Positions 1 through 7,356 are shown, numbered from the stretch's first letter. The stretch is DNA of 15,617 nucleotides from Candidatus Zixiibacteriota bacterium (GCA_024230695.1 JAAERC010000877.1:1-15617), one strand, 5' to 3'. Numbers and translations are program-made. Notes: generated by a model from the sequence alone, not told the origin.

Positions 1-26
1 ATAAACGTAGATTCGTAGGTACGCAT
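1..26 (-). CDS. rpsF: 30S ribosomal protein S6, N-terminal fragment (window edge)
   Basis: Partial gene cut by the window edge. Reading leftwards from an ATG at 26-24, the first eight codons give Met-Arg-Thr-Tyr-Glu-Ser-Thr-Phe, the usual start of ribosomal protein S6 (consensus M-R-x-Y-E-x-x-F). S6 binds S18 and 16S rRNA in the platform of the small subunit. A strong Shine-Dalgarno sequence lies 6 nt upstream, and pth ends 45 nt upstream on the same strand. The pth-rpsF order is common in bacteria and supports the call. Only eight codons are visible, so identity rests on this short match plus synteny. Confidence 0.75.
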
Positions 27-32
27 TCAAGA

Positions 33-40
33 TCCTCCCT
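33..40 (-). promoter_or_regulatory. Ribosome binding site of rpsF
   Basis: On the minus strand this reads AGGGAGGA, a near-perfect anti-16S match, 6 nt before the ATG at 26. It is what makes the truncated start at the window edge credible. Confidence 0.75.
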
Positions 41-71
41 ATGGACGTTAAAGGTTCAAACGGCCCCGGAT

Positions 72-674
72 TTATTGCGTGGTATCCGAAGCAGGGTTAA
101 TGTTATATTCACTTTTCGCCTTTTCGAGGCGATTCTTTAACGAATATAATACTGCTTCCCCCGATTTGGCAAGCATTTTCATGACATTTTCGCGTTCATT
201 ATCATCAAATTTGCCCAAAACAAACTCGATTTGGTCAAAATCCTCTGGTAATGGCCCGACACCCATCCTTAAACGGGGAAAATTCTCGGTTTCAAGATGA
301 TAAATGATCGACCCCAAACCGTTATGACCGCCATCCGAACCGTTTGACCGGATGCGGATTCTGCCAAGCGGGAGATGAATATCATCGCATAATATCATTA
401 TTTCTTCAGGCTTTAATTCATATTTATCTATAATTTGCTTTACCGCTAATCCTGAATTATTCATATATGTCGTTGGCCAGATAAGACGGATTATATCTCC
501 GTCGATCTCATCTTCAGCTATATAATAATCGCCTTTGCCAGATGACGGTTTGATATTTAATTTTTGTGCTAATAGACTAAGAACATCAAACCCAAGATTA
601 TGACGGGTTTGTGCGTATTTATCCCCAATATTCCCCAGCCCGATAAATGTAGAAATTGTATTATCATCAGCCAT
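72..674 (-). CDS. pth: Peptidyl-tRNA hydrolase
   Basis: Pth cleaves the ester bond of peptidyl-tRNAs that drop off the ribosome, recycling tRNA in the cytoplasm. The 200-residue length is normal for the bacterial Pth family. All family landmarks are present: the N-terminal G-L-G-N-x-G strand (Asn15), T-R-H-N-x-G-F with the catalytic His25, Y-M-N-N-S-G (Asn72), the acidic residue Asp97 before L-P-L-G, and G-G-H-N-G-L (His117, Asn118). These line up with E. coli Asn10, His20, Asn68, Asp93, His113 and Asn114 at an offset of 4 to 5. The C-terminus after about residue 185 is a polar tail. The ATG at 674 has only a weak ribosome binding site. The gene is probably co-transcribed with rpsF, whose start is 45 nt downstream. 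Function is certain by family; the start codon is slightly less so. Confidence 0.97.
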   Translation of the reverse strand: MADDNTISTFIGLGNIGDKYAQTRHNLGFDVLSLLAQKLNIKPSSGKGDYYIAEDEIDGDIIRLIWPTTYMNNSGLAVKQIIDKYELKPEEIMILCDDIHLPLGRIRIRSNGSDGGHNGLGSIIYHLETENFPRLRMGVGPLPEDFDQIEFVLGKFDDNERENVMKMLAKSGEAVLYSLKNRLEKAKSEYNINPASDTTQ

Positions 675-764
675 AGTTTTATATAAATATTACAATTGGG
701 GAGACTTGGCAATATATAACAGATGGGGAAGCATAAACGCCCAAAAGTGGGAGACAGATTTAGG

Positions 765-1811
765 TTAATAGTTCTCCGTATATCTACATTTTGGATAACC
801 GGAGCAACCCCAAAACGTACCCCGATAGCTATTGATGACTCTCAGTTCTTTGCCGCATCTTCTGCAGTATTTTTTGCCTGTTAGAAGTTTAACCGATACA
901 TTTTTAATTGTATTATATGATGATACTGCGTGTCCATTGGAACAAAGATGCTCATTTGATTCGTCTGTGAGGGCAAATATTAATACTTCTCCGCATTCTT
1001 CACACATTACATTGAATTGATTTTTATTTTCTTCTGGAAATGCTTTTTGCATCATAATTGATAATTCTTCACCATTAATTAGTTTAATCTTATTTTCTGA
1101 TGCATACTTCACTCCAGTTGAGGCAAAATCGGATGTCGTAACAAAAATACCACCATCTGCCTTTTCTTCAAACATTGCTGCAAAGAATTTTTGCATTGGT
1201 GGTCGGCCAATATTCTTTCCGAGAGCATATCGCTTACATTCAATTAAGTATTTTTTCCCATTCTTTGTTGCTATAGCATCCTTTCCTCTGTCGTTGGAGA
1301 ATTTTGTTTGAATTACTTTATAACCCATGTTGCTGTACATCTTGGCTACTATATTTTCAAATTCTTTTGGATCGAGTGATAGTAAATATTCCAGTTTACC
1401 AATATTAATTCTCGATAGTCTTCTGATTTCAGTATTCCTTAGTTTTTCAGCCCTACCGAGAATCTCATTTTTGACTTGAGCTGCTTTTTCTTCACTTATT
1501 TTTCTTCTTTCCTCTTGTTTTTTATCCTCAATACAATTTTCACATAAATCAAAATGATATCCACCCTTTATACCATGAGGGCATAATTCATTTTTTTTTC
1601 GCTGTTTCTCTTTGAATCCTTTGATTATTTTTGATATTTCAGTTATTGAAACATAGGTAAAAATAATAAATACATATATTACAATTGCAGAAGGAATTAA
1701 AATCCACATTGAAAAGTCGGGGAAAATCGCGTTCAATATCATTACAAGGAAAAATATTATATACCCAAGTCCCCATATCATTTTTATTATTTCAAGAAAT
1801 TTATTAAACAT
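765..1811 (-). CDS. Membrane-anchored Mrr-like PD-(D/E)XK endonuclease with zinc-finger modules
   Basis: A 348-residue protein. Two hydrophobic helices (about residues 12-30 and 36-56) anchor it in the membrane. A small Cys cluster follows (Cys77, His79, Cys90, Cys93), then a charged probable coiled coil (95-135). Residues 146-257 form an Mrr_cat restriction-endonuclease-like domain: it begins D-P-x-E-F-E-x-I-V and carries Asp178 in R-G-K-D-A and Glu191-x-Lys193 in I-E-C-K-R, the PD-(D/E)XK catalytic set. A second Cys region (Cys270, Cys273, Cys290) precedes a topoisomerase-type C4 zinc ribbon (Cys316, Cys319, Cys336, Cys342). The family cuts DNA, often modified or foreign; the substrate here is unknown. 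No methyltransferase is nearby. It looks like accessory cargo between pth and copA. The domain call is secure; a role in defence is only inferred. Confidence 0.85.
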   Translation of the reverse strand: MFNKFLEIIKMIWGLGYIIFFLVMILNAIFPDFSMWILIPSAIVIYVFIIFTYVSITEISKIIKGFKEKQRKKNELCPHGIKGGYHFDLCENCIEDKKQEERRKISEEKAAQVKNEILGRAEKLRNTEIRRLSRINIGKLEYLLSLDPKEFENIVAKMYSNMGYKVIQTKFSNDRGKDAIATKNGKKYLIECKRYALGKNIGRPPMQKFFAAMFEEKADGGIFVTTSDFASTGVKYASENKIKLINGEELSIMMQKAFPEENKNQFNVMCEECGEVLIFALTDESNEHLCSNGHAVSSYNTIKNVSVKLLTGKKYCRRCGKELRVINSYRGTFWGCSGYPKCRYTENY

Positions 1812-1834
1812 ATTTCAATTTTAATAGAGTGAAT

Positions 1835-1885
1835 TTGTATCCCTTAATTAGGCTAAGGTGGCCCAGCAAAATTGGTAGGATACAA
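1835..1885. repeat. 8-bp inverted repeat between the two accessory genes
   Basis: TTGTATCC at 1835-1842 is mirrored by GGATACAA at 1878-1885. A smaller stem, CCTTA (1842-1846) with TAAGG (1854-1858), overlaps its left arm. The element fills most of the 77-nt gap between the 189-residue gene and the Mrr-like gene. It could be an mRNA hairpin or an operator. It lacks a T tract, so it is not a canonical terminator, and an 8-bp match over this distance could be chance. Confidence 0.3.
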
Positions 1886-1888
1886 TTT

Positions 1889-2458
1889 CTACTTGATATT
1901 AGTTTCCTCGTTGGCAAATTCATCAAATAAATTATATTGTTCCATTAATCGAGCAAAAGCCCGCTCTATATCTGTAAACATGTTACTTACTTCTTGAAAT
2001 GCATCTGCTGTTAAACTACGCCCTGCTGGATTTAGAGAAGTTAATGTAATATTGGTGAATCGAATCACTCTTCCTCTAACTGCCTTGGGAAGATAGAATA
2101 AATTTCCCTCCCAATAAATTCTAGCTTCAATAATTTGCTTGTATATCTCTTTTTGGGCTGATTGGTCAGCACCTCCGAAATCATTTAATGCTCTGTTGTA
2201 TTTATGTACAAGATGATATGATTTTGCCATTACTTCAATTGTCTTATTAGATATATCATGTCTTAGCCTAAAAAGCCGTGCGTTTTCAGAATCAGAAATT
2301 TCCAGTTTTTTCATTTTTTTTGTGTGCCGTAATGTAAAATATGGCACTAACACTGCTACCAACAGTGGACCAACTCTTGCAATCCAGTCGAAAAACATTG
2401 ACCAAAAACTAGGTTCAACATTTATAATTTGTTCCAATAAAACAGTAAGACTATCCAT
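1889..2458 (-). CDS. Unrecognised membrane-anchored protein, 189 residues
   Basis: I do not recognise the family. A single hydrophobic segment at about residues 27-43, after a short amphipathic N-terminus, is followed by a basic patch (R-H-T-K-K-M-K-K). The rest is a mainly helical soluble domain rich in charged and aromatic residues. The layout fits a bitopic protein with its bulk in the cytoplasm (positive-inside rule). There are no Cys pairs, no nuclease motif and no obvious enzyme motif. The ATG at 2458 has a G-rich stretch close upstream, a modest ribosome binding site. The stop lies 77 nt before the Mrr-like membrane nuclease on the same strand, so the two may be transcribed together and act together. 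That pairing is inference from position and shared membrane anchoring only. Confidence 0.75.
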   Translation of the reverse strand: MDSLTVLLEQIINVEPSFWSMFFDWIARVGPLLVAVLVPYFTLRHTKKMKKLEISDSENARLFRLRHDISNKTIEVMAKSYHLVHKYNRALNDFGGADQSAQKEIYKQIIEARIYWEGNLFYLPKAVRGRVIRFTNITLTSLNPAGRSLTADAFQEVSNMFTDIERAFARLMEQYNLFDEFANEETNIK

Positions 2459-2591
2459 AACTTCCCCGATATTTATTATTATTTATTGTAATTTTTGTCA
2501 GAATAATACTTCAATAACTTGGACATATATAAATATAATTGGGTGATTGTGTCGTGTCAATATGTTTTATAATCGGCAACACTATATATTA

Positions 2592-2651
2592 CTGTCGGGT
2601 ACGGCGACCCGACAGCACGTAATTTGAAGCTGTGGGCGATCCGGTCCACAG
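2592..2651. repeat. Pair of GC-rich palindromes downstream of copA (REP-like)
   Basis: Two hairpins stand side by side in an AT-rich gap. The first is a perfect 9-bp stem, CTGTCGGGT (2592-2600) with ACCCGACAG (2607-2615), and a 6-nt loop. The second pairs CTGTGG (2630-2635) with CCACAG (2646-2651) and extends inward by one G-U and one C-G pair. Both begin CTGT and end ACAG, so they look like two variants of one unit. They lie directly after the copA stop. No T tract follows either stem on the minus strand, so they are not canonical intrinsic terminators. They may still protect the copA 3' end or belong to a dispersed repeat family. The remainder of 2459-2666 shows no further structure. Confidence 0.65.
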
Positions 2652-2666
2652 AGCTCGAACAAATAT

Positions 2667-4889
2667 CTATTCAGATTTTAATAGTCGTAATGAATTTGAG
2701 ATAACAAATATCGATGAAAACGCCATTGTTGCCGCCGCCACAACCGGCGAGAGGCTCCACCCAAAAACCGGATAAAACAAACCGGATGCTACCGGAATCG
2801 CGATAACATTATATGCAAACGCCCAAAATAGATTCTGTTTGATTATTCGATAAGTCATACTGGATATTTTGAAAGCCTCCGTCAGCGAATCAAGATTATC
2901 TCGAACCAAAATAATATCAGCCGATTCAATCGCCACATCGGTCCCGCTACCCAAAGCAACACCAATATCAGCCGAGGCCAGCGCTGGGGCATCATTGATA
3001 CCATCGCCGACCATCATAACATTATACCCGGCCCGGCGATATGTCTCAACGATTATTGCCTTTTGATCCGGTTTGACTCCGGCTTCAAATCGGCCAACTG
3101 TTAGTGTTTTGGCAACTCCTTTAGCTGTCAAATAATTATCTCCGGTCAGAATTACAACATTACGACCAGTCTGATTGATTTCATTTAAAACCTGTGGTGC
3201 CTCATCTCTGATTTTATCTGACAACGCCAGAAATCCAATTACCCGATTATCAATCGCCACATAAACAATCGTATGACCCTTTTCCATTTCATCGCCGGCT
3301 TTTTTGGTCAACATTTTTATATCAATCTTTTCTTTTTCCATCGTAGCTTTATTGCCGACCAATACCATACTGTTTCTTACTTTAGCCTGAAGTCCAAACC
3401 CGGGAAATTCGGTCAGATCAGATTCAGGAAAAAGTTCTATTTCCATCTGTTTGGCTTTATCAATAATACTTCGAGCCAAAGGATGCGTCGAACCAGATTC
3501 AGCCGATGCGGCCAGTTGGATCATTTTTCTCTCAACTTTATCTTCTTCATCTTTTTCGCTGATTGTTTCTACAGCGACGACTTCAAAATTACCTTCGGTC
3601 AAAGTTCCGGTCTTGTCGAAGACTACATAATCAACCTTCACAACATTTTCTAAAATATCTCCGCCACGAATATAGATCCCTCTTCGGGCCGCCCACCCGG
3701 TTCCGGTAAGTATCGCCGTTGGAGTTGCCAAACCAAGCGCGCAGGGACAGGCAATAATAAGAACCGCCACCGGTGCCGTCAAAAGCATGGAACTTTGCGG
3801 ATCGATTAAAAACCAAATACCAAATGTTAGTATAGAGACAAGAATCACAACCGGTACAAAAATGCCAGCGATTTTATCAGCAAGCCTTTGAACCGGCGCT
3901 TTACGGTTTTGGGCTTCTGAAACTAATCTTACCACACCACTCAAAAATGTATCTTCACCGGTTTTATTTACTTTGAATTTAAATGAGCTGTTTCCATTGA
4001 CTGAACCGCCAATAATTTCGTCATCTATCTGTTTTTCGACCGGGACCGATTCGCCGGTGATCATAGATTCATCAACCGCCGGTTCCCCCTCTATTATCAA
4101 ACCATCGGCAGGTACCTTTTCACCCGGTTTAACAAATAAAATCATCCCGACTTCGATTGCGGAGATATCTATTTCAATTTTTTCATCCTTTATTATCGCA
4201 ATCGCTTTTTCCGGGCGAAGTCTGAGTAAGGCTCCAATGGCATCGCGAGCTTTAGTTTTGGCACGGCTCTCAAGAAATCGACCGAGTAAAATCAAAGTTA
4301 TAATCATCGCCGATGTCTCATAATAGAAAAAGTCGGATATTTCACTTGATGATATCAATGACTCAATTGTGATCCAAACACTAAAAAGAAAGGCCGATAA
4401 TGAACCCAGCGCGATAAGTGAATTCATATTGGCCCGCCAGCGTTTCAATTGCTTGAAAGCGTCGACAAAAATAGTTCGACCCGGAAACAGAAAAACGGGT
4501 AGAGTCAGGAAAAATAAAATTAAACCGGTTGTTGGTTTATCAAATGGCAGAGCCAATGATAATATATCTTTCATACTGATTACAGCAATCGGGATAGTTA
4601 AGGCCAGGGATAATAAAAAACTGTTTTTGGCTTCAACATGCTCGCTTTTATTATCTAAATCTTCAGAATTGTTTATTTCGGCTTTAAAACCAAGATCACC
4701 GATTTTGTCAATTATTTGTTTTTCATCTGTTTGATTACTAAAATATTCAACAGCGGATGTGGATGTTGCGAAATTTACAATTACCTTCTCAACTCCATCA
4801 AGTTTTGAAAGGTCCTTTTCAATACCCATTGCGCAACCCGCACAATGCATACCTGATATGTTTAGATTGATCTCTTTTGTTTTGGCCAT
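2667..4889 (-). CDS. copA: Cu(I)-exporting P1B-type ATPase
   Basis: This is an inner-membrane pump that couples ATP hydrolysis to export of Cu(I) from the cytoplasm. The 740 residues hold, in order: one N-terminal heavy-metal-associated domain with G-M-H-C-A-G-C (Cys16, Cys19); membrane helices; the actuator T-G-E-S (278-281); the Cys381-Pro382-Cys383 metal site; the phosphorylation motif D-K-T-G-T-L-T with Asp425; the His469-Pro470 nucleotide-binding pair typical of P1B pumps; the hinge G-D-G-I-N-D (628-633); and two last helices with Tyr693-Asn694 and Met722-x-x-Ser725-Ser726. CPC plus YN plus MxxSS is the P1B-1 copper(I) signature rather than Zn/Cd. Length is normal and no catalytic residue is missing. 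The ATG at 4889 lacks a clear ribosome binding site. No copper regulator or CopZ chaperone is adjacent; the gene 98 nt upstream encodes an ECF sigma factor. Confidence 0.96.
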   Translation of the reverse strand: MAKTKEINLNISGMHCAGCAMGIEKDLSKLDGVEKVIVNFATSTSAVEYFSNQTDEKQIIDKIGDLGFKAEINNSEDLDNKSEHVEAKNSFLLSLALTIPIAVISMKDILSLALPFDKPTTGLILFFLTLPVFLFPGRTIFVDAFKQLKRWRANMNSLIALGSLSAFLFSVWITIESLISSSEISDFFYYETSAMIITLILLGRFLESRAKTKARDAIGALLRLRPEKAIAIIKDEKIEIDISAIEVGMILFVKPGEKVPADGLIIEGEPAVDESMITGESVPVEKQIDDEIIGGSVNGNSSFKFKVNKTGEDTFLSGVVRLVSEAQNRKAPVQRLADKIAGIFVPVVILVSILTFGIWFLIDPQSSMLLTAPVAVLIIACPCALGLATPTAILTGTGWAARRGIYIRGGDILENVVKVDYVVFDKTGTLTEGNFEVVAVETISEKDEEDKVERKMIQLAASAESGSTHPLARSIIDKAKQMEIELFPESDLTEFPGFGLQAKVRNSMVLVGNKATMEKEKIDIKMLTKKAGDEMEKGHTIVYVAIDNRVIGFLALSDKIRDEAPQVLNEINQTGRNVVILTGDNYLTAKGVAKTLTVGRFEAGVKPDQKAIIVETYRRAGYNVMMVGDGINDAPALASADIGVALGSGTDVAIESADIILVRDNLDSLTEAFKISSMTYRIIKQNLFWAFAYNVIAIPVASGLFYPVFGWSLSPVVAAATMAFSSIFVISNSLRLLKSE

Positions 4890-4987
4890 AGCTATAACTT
4901 TATTTTGTTTAGGGAAGAAAGAAAAGAATCAGCAAGAAATCAATCAAAATAAAAAATCAAAAGCAATAGCCATCAACAATTATATGG

Positions 4988-5635
4988 CTATTTGAACCCA
5001 AGCGCCAAAAGCAGATGTGGGCATTTTCTAAGTAAATCTTTTTTTACCAATGCTCGGGCCCGGTGAAGATACCAACGGACAGTTGCGACCGGCATATTCA
5101 TGGTGTCGGCGACATCGTTAATATTAAAACCATCAACATCCCGAAGAACAAATGCCGAACGCTGTTTTTCATTGAGACCCTCGGTTGCTTCATCAATGTA
5201 TTGGCGAATTTGTCCTCTCTGAAATGATAACTCAGGAGTGGCAAATTTATCATCAGCTTTACTATTAGCGCGATCAATTGATTCATGGTAATGACGTTTA
5301 TGTTTTCGTTTATAATCAATCGAGGCATTTATAGTGATACGATAAAGCCAGGTATAGAATTTTTTGGTTTCATCGTAACGCCATATATTCTGATTTGTTT
5401 TTACAAAAACATCCTGGGCAATATCAGCCGCCTCGTCATAGTCACCAACCATTTTGTAGGCCAAGGAGGCAACCTGATTATGATAAAGTTTAACTAATTT
5501 TGCAAAGGCAGTCTTATCACCATCTTTTATTTTTATAATAATTTCACGTGTTTCTTTTTCCGCACGTTCTTCATCCTGACGTTGTTTATCAGTCTTCTTG
5601 TTTAAATCTTTTATTTCATTATTTGCAATCACCAC
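4988..5635 (-). CDS. RNA polymerase sigma factor, ECF subfamily
   Basis: The 215-residue protein has a charged N-terminal extension (1-40), a sigma-70 region 2 at about 44-112 (A-x-I-A-Q-D-V-F core-binding motif; aromatic -10-melting stretch ending W-L-Y-R-I-T-I-N-x-x-I-D-Y-x-R) and a region 4 helix-turn-helix at about 145-200 (L-N-E-K-Q-R; M-P-V-A-T-V-R-W-Y-L-H-R-A-R). There is no region 1 or 3, as expected for ECF factors. It would direct RNA polymerase to its own promoter set. The two first codons are both GTG (5635 and 5632); the Shine-Dalgarno spacing is better for the second, which would give 214 residues. ECF genes usually sit beside an anti-sigma gene; here copA follows 98 nt downstream and a DUF523 gene lies upstream. 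Regulation by partner binding therefore cannot be assigned from this context. Confidence 0.95.
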   Translation of the reverse strand: MVIANNEIKDLNKKTDKQRQDEERAEKETREIIIKIKDGDKTAFAKLVKLYHNQVASLAYKMVGDYDEAADIAQDVFVKTNQNIWRYDETKKFYTWLYRITINASIDYKRKHKRHYHESIDRANSKADDKFATPELSFQRGQIRQYIDEATEGLNEKQRSAFVLRDVDGFNINDVADTMNMPVATVRWYLHRARALVKKDLLRKCPHLLLALGFK

Positions 5636-5638
5636 ATA

Positions 5639-5646
5639 TCCTCCTT
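5639..5646 (-). promoter_or_regulatory. Strong ribosome binding site of the ECF sigma gene, overlapping a two-codon ORF
   Basis: The minus strand reads AAGGAGGA, a perfect Shine-Dalgarno. From its GGAGG core the first GTG (5635) is 4 nt away and the second GTG (5632) 7 nt away, so GTG-5632 is the better placed start. An ATG at 5637 is too close and opens only a two-codon frame (ATG TGG TGA) that overlaps the sigma start in another frame. Confidence 0.7.
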
Positions 5647-5695
5647 GGTAATATATAATACAAAATAGACCGTATCAGTATATGATTGTAACATA

Positions 5696-5725
5696 TAATT
5701 AGCCTAAAGGTTCCCCCTTTGTCAA
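5696..5725 (-). promoter_or_regulatory. Candidate promoter of the sigma gene (TTGACA box overlapping an ECF-like GGAAC box)
   Basis: On the minus strand a perfect TTGACA lies at 5725-5720, and 18 nt later TAATTA (5701-5696) can serve as a -10 box. Between them, GGGGGAAC (GGAAC at 5714-5710) resembles the -35 element recognised by many ECF sigma factors. Both readings leave a 5' leader of roughly 50-60 nt before the start codon. The motif is visible; which sigma factor uses it, and hence autoregulation, is inference. Confidence 0.5.
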
Positions 5726-5755
5726 GAAAAAAAGATTATTTATTTGGATTGCCGA

Positions 5756-6220
5756 TTAATCGAATTCTTCCAGGAAAAAACCGTTTTGATATAAAAGGGC
5801 GGCAGTAACGCCTGAGCCCTTTATTTGATTACCTTTTCTGATAATTGTCGTAACACCGCATGATGGCGATTTTGATTTCAAGAAGACTCGCTTAACCTGA
5901 TATTTCTTCGCTATTTGCAGGGACTTTTTCGCACCTTCAATAAAATTGGAAGTAACATCTTTACCGGATTTGTCCAAAATTTTTGATTTTCCGTCCAAAA
6001 CAGAAATACCATCGCCCGTATCAATCTCTGCAGGTGGTCGAGGGATCGGTAAACCACCCAAACTCTCAGGACAAAAAGGGATTAGCTTAAATTTGTCGGC
6101 CAATTTGGTGATCTCGCCGCTTTTCTTATGATTTCCATCATAGCGGCATTTTTGGCCAAGCAAACAAGCCGAAATAATTATTTTTTCAACTTTTTCATTT
6201 TTTTCTTTTTTGTCTGACAT
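5756..6220 (-). CDS. DUF523 family protein (TudS-like thiouracil desulfurase relative)
   Basis: A 154-residue cytoplasmic protein matching the DUF523 family through its three Cys regions: S-A-C-L-L-G-x-x-C-R-Y-D-G (Cys19, Cys25), P-F-C-P-E-x-x-G-G-L-P-x-P-R-P-P-A-E (Cys50) and K-S-x-S-P-S-C-G (Cys121), then G-V-T-A-A-L-L near the end. One characterised member, TudS, uses a [4Fe-4S] cluster held by three conserved cysteines to remove sulfur from thiouracil; a similar cluster is likely here, but the substrate is not proven. The first dozen residues are Lys/Glu-rich and probably disordered. The ATG at 6220 has no clear ribosome binding site and lies only 30 nt after the T tract of the upstream gene's terminator, leaving little room for its own promoter. 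It may depend on terminator read-through. Confidence 0.9.
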   Translation of the reverse strand: MSDKKEKNEKVEKIIISACLLGQKCRYDGNHKKSGEITKLADKFKLIPFCPESLGGLPIPRPPAEIDTGDGISVLDGKSKILDKSGKDVTSNFIEGAKKSLQIAKKYQVKRVFLKSKSPSCGVTTIIRKGNQIKGSGVTAALLYQNGFFLEEFD

Positions 6221-6250
6221 GATTTAAACTGCGAAAATAATTTCTGTTCC

Positions 6251-6280
6251 AAAAAAAATGCCCTCAATTAATGAGAGCAT
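6251..6280 (-). terminator. Intrinsic terminator of the M23 peptidase gene
   Basis: Read on the minus strand, a 9-bp stem (ATGCTCTCA with TGAGGGCAT, one U-G wobble) with a 5-nt loop runs straight into eight T residues (6258-6251). It lies 24 nt after the peptidase stop codon, where a factor-independent terminator is expected. Confidence 0.85.
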
Positions 6281-6304
6281 ATTAATTTATTTTTATAATA
6301 ATTC

Positions 6305-7207
6305 CTAATTCAGAATATATTTCAAAGGATCGATCTTCTTATTATTTTTTATTACTTCATAATGAAGATGCGGCCCGGTTGAATATCCTGTGGAACCCAT
6401 CAAACCGATTAAATCACCTCGACGAATTTTCTGGCCCCGTTTGACCTTGATGTCATTTAGATGACCATATTTTGTCATATATCCAAAACTATGATTTAAC
6501 ACAATATACTTTCCAAGGTCCTCGCCCCGTCCGGTAGTTTTGACAACTCCATCAGCGGCGGCATAAATCGGTGTCCCGGTTTTATTGGCAATATCAATTC
6601 CCCAGTGAAATCTTTTGTAACCGGTGAATGGATCATCTTTCATCCCAAATCCGCGAATCTGATAACCACGCGCCGGACGGATTGATGGAGTATGATTTAA
6701 GAGGTCTTTTTTCTCAGTGAGAATTTCATAAACTTCGCCATATTTTTCCTGCTCAAAATGAGAAAGACGAATCAATGCGTCAACTTCCGATTCAGTTGAA
6801 TGAGCTACCTGTAATGCTTTGGTGAATTGCGCATTAGAAAGATTATCCGGTCCGCCAATACCAAGCTGACGTTCATCACTGCTGATTTCTGGCAGGTTGA
6901 ATATATTACGAATTACTATTTCCTTCTCAACCAGATCACCATAGAATTTTGAGATATCGGACACTTCACCTCTAAGCTCATCATATTTCGTTATCAGGTG
7001 ATCATTTTCCATCTGAAGTCTTTCGGCTTCATGTCTGGCAATTTGTGAATTAATATAATTGGTAGTTAAAATCAGATTTGATGTTAACAAGAAGGCCACA
7101 ACAAACGCAACCGTTAATATAAGTCCATAAGATATATTAAACTGACGTAATTTATCTCGACTGCCCCCGATCAAGACAAATGAAAGCTTTTTCCCCAGCA
7201 TACCCAT
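6305..7207 (-). CDS. M23 (LytM-type) metallopeptidase, membrane-anchored with coiled coil
   Basis: A cell-envelope peptidase of 300 residues. It has a short basic cytoplasmic N-terminus, one transmembrane helix (about 25-46), a periplasmic coiled coil (about 52-95), a linker, and a C-terminal M23/LytM domain (about 180-300). The zinc and catalytic residues are all present: His201-x-x-x-Asp205, His249 in Y-G-H, and His280-x-His282. The domain is therefore likely active on peptidoglycan cross-bridges, unlike degenerate LytM activators such as EnvC. The layout resembles MepM and bactofilin-associated M23 proteins, but no bactofilin gene follows here. The ATG at 7207 is chosen because AGGG lies 8 nt upstream; a second ATG two codons later is possible. 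The gene has its own promoter and terminator, so it looks monocistronic. Confidence 0.95.
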   Translation of the reverse strand: MGMLGKKLSFVLIGGSRDKLRQFNISYGLILTVAFVVAFLLTSNLILTTNYINSQIARHEAERLQMENDHLITKYDELRGEVSDISKFYGDLVEKEIVIRNIFNLPEISSDERQLGIGGPDNLSNAQFTKALQVAHSTESEVDALIRLSHFEQEKYGEVYEILTEKKDLLNHTPSIRPARGYQIRGFGMKDDPFTGYKRFHWGIDIANKTGTPIYAAADGVVKTTGRGEDLGKYIVLNHSFGYMTKYGHLNDIKVKRGQKIRRGDLIGLMGSTGYSTGPHLHYEVIKNNKKIDPLKYILN

Positions 7208-7273
7208 TTTTTTATCCCTGCTTACGTTCTTTCAAGTTATCAGATGATAAATGCATCTGTAAAAATCTGGGCG

Positions 7274-7302
7274 AACATATCACAAATTTCGTCTCAAGTC
7301 AA
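7274..7302 (-). promoter_or_regulatory. Candidate promoter of the M23 peptidase gene
   Basis: On the minus strand TTGACT (7302-7297) and TATGTT (7279-7274) are separated by exactly 17 nt. This is a good sigma70-type match about 67 nt upstream of the ATG. A weak A/T-only stem sits just upstream, after the small gene. Confidence 0.6.
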
Positions 7303-7356
7303 CAAAAATCGTAGATTTTTATTTTTTGCCTTCGAAATTGCCTGTTAGCTCTAAAA

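Noticed and set aside
765..2458. A complete restriction-modification system
   Set aside because: Only a nuclease domain is present; neither the neighbour nor any other gene shows methyltransferase motifs.
2568..2666. Possible tRNA or structured RNA near the twin hairpins
   Set aside because: No cloverleaf arms or T-loop consensus can be drawn; the two hairpins are independent and explain the structure.
7303..7320. AAAAATC-GTA-GATTTTT stem near a T-rich tract after the small gene
   Set aside because: Nearly all A/T, so weakly stable, and no T tract follows it on the minus strand, where the small gene would end; it abuts the M23 promoter.
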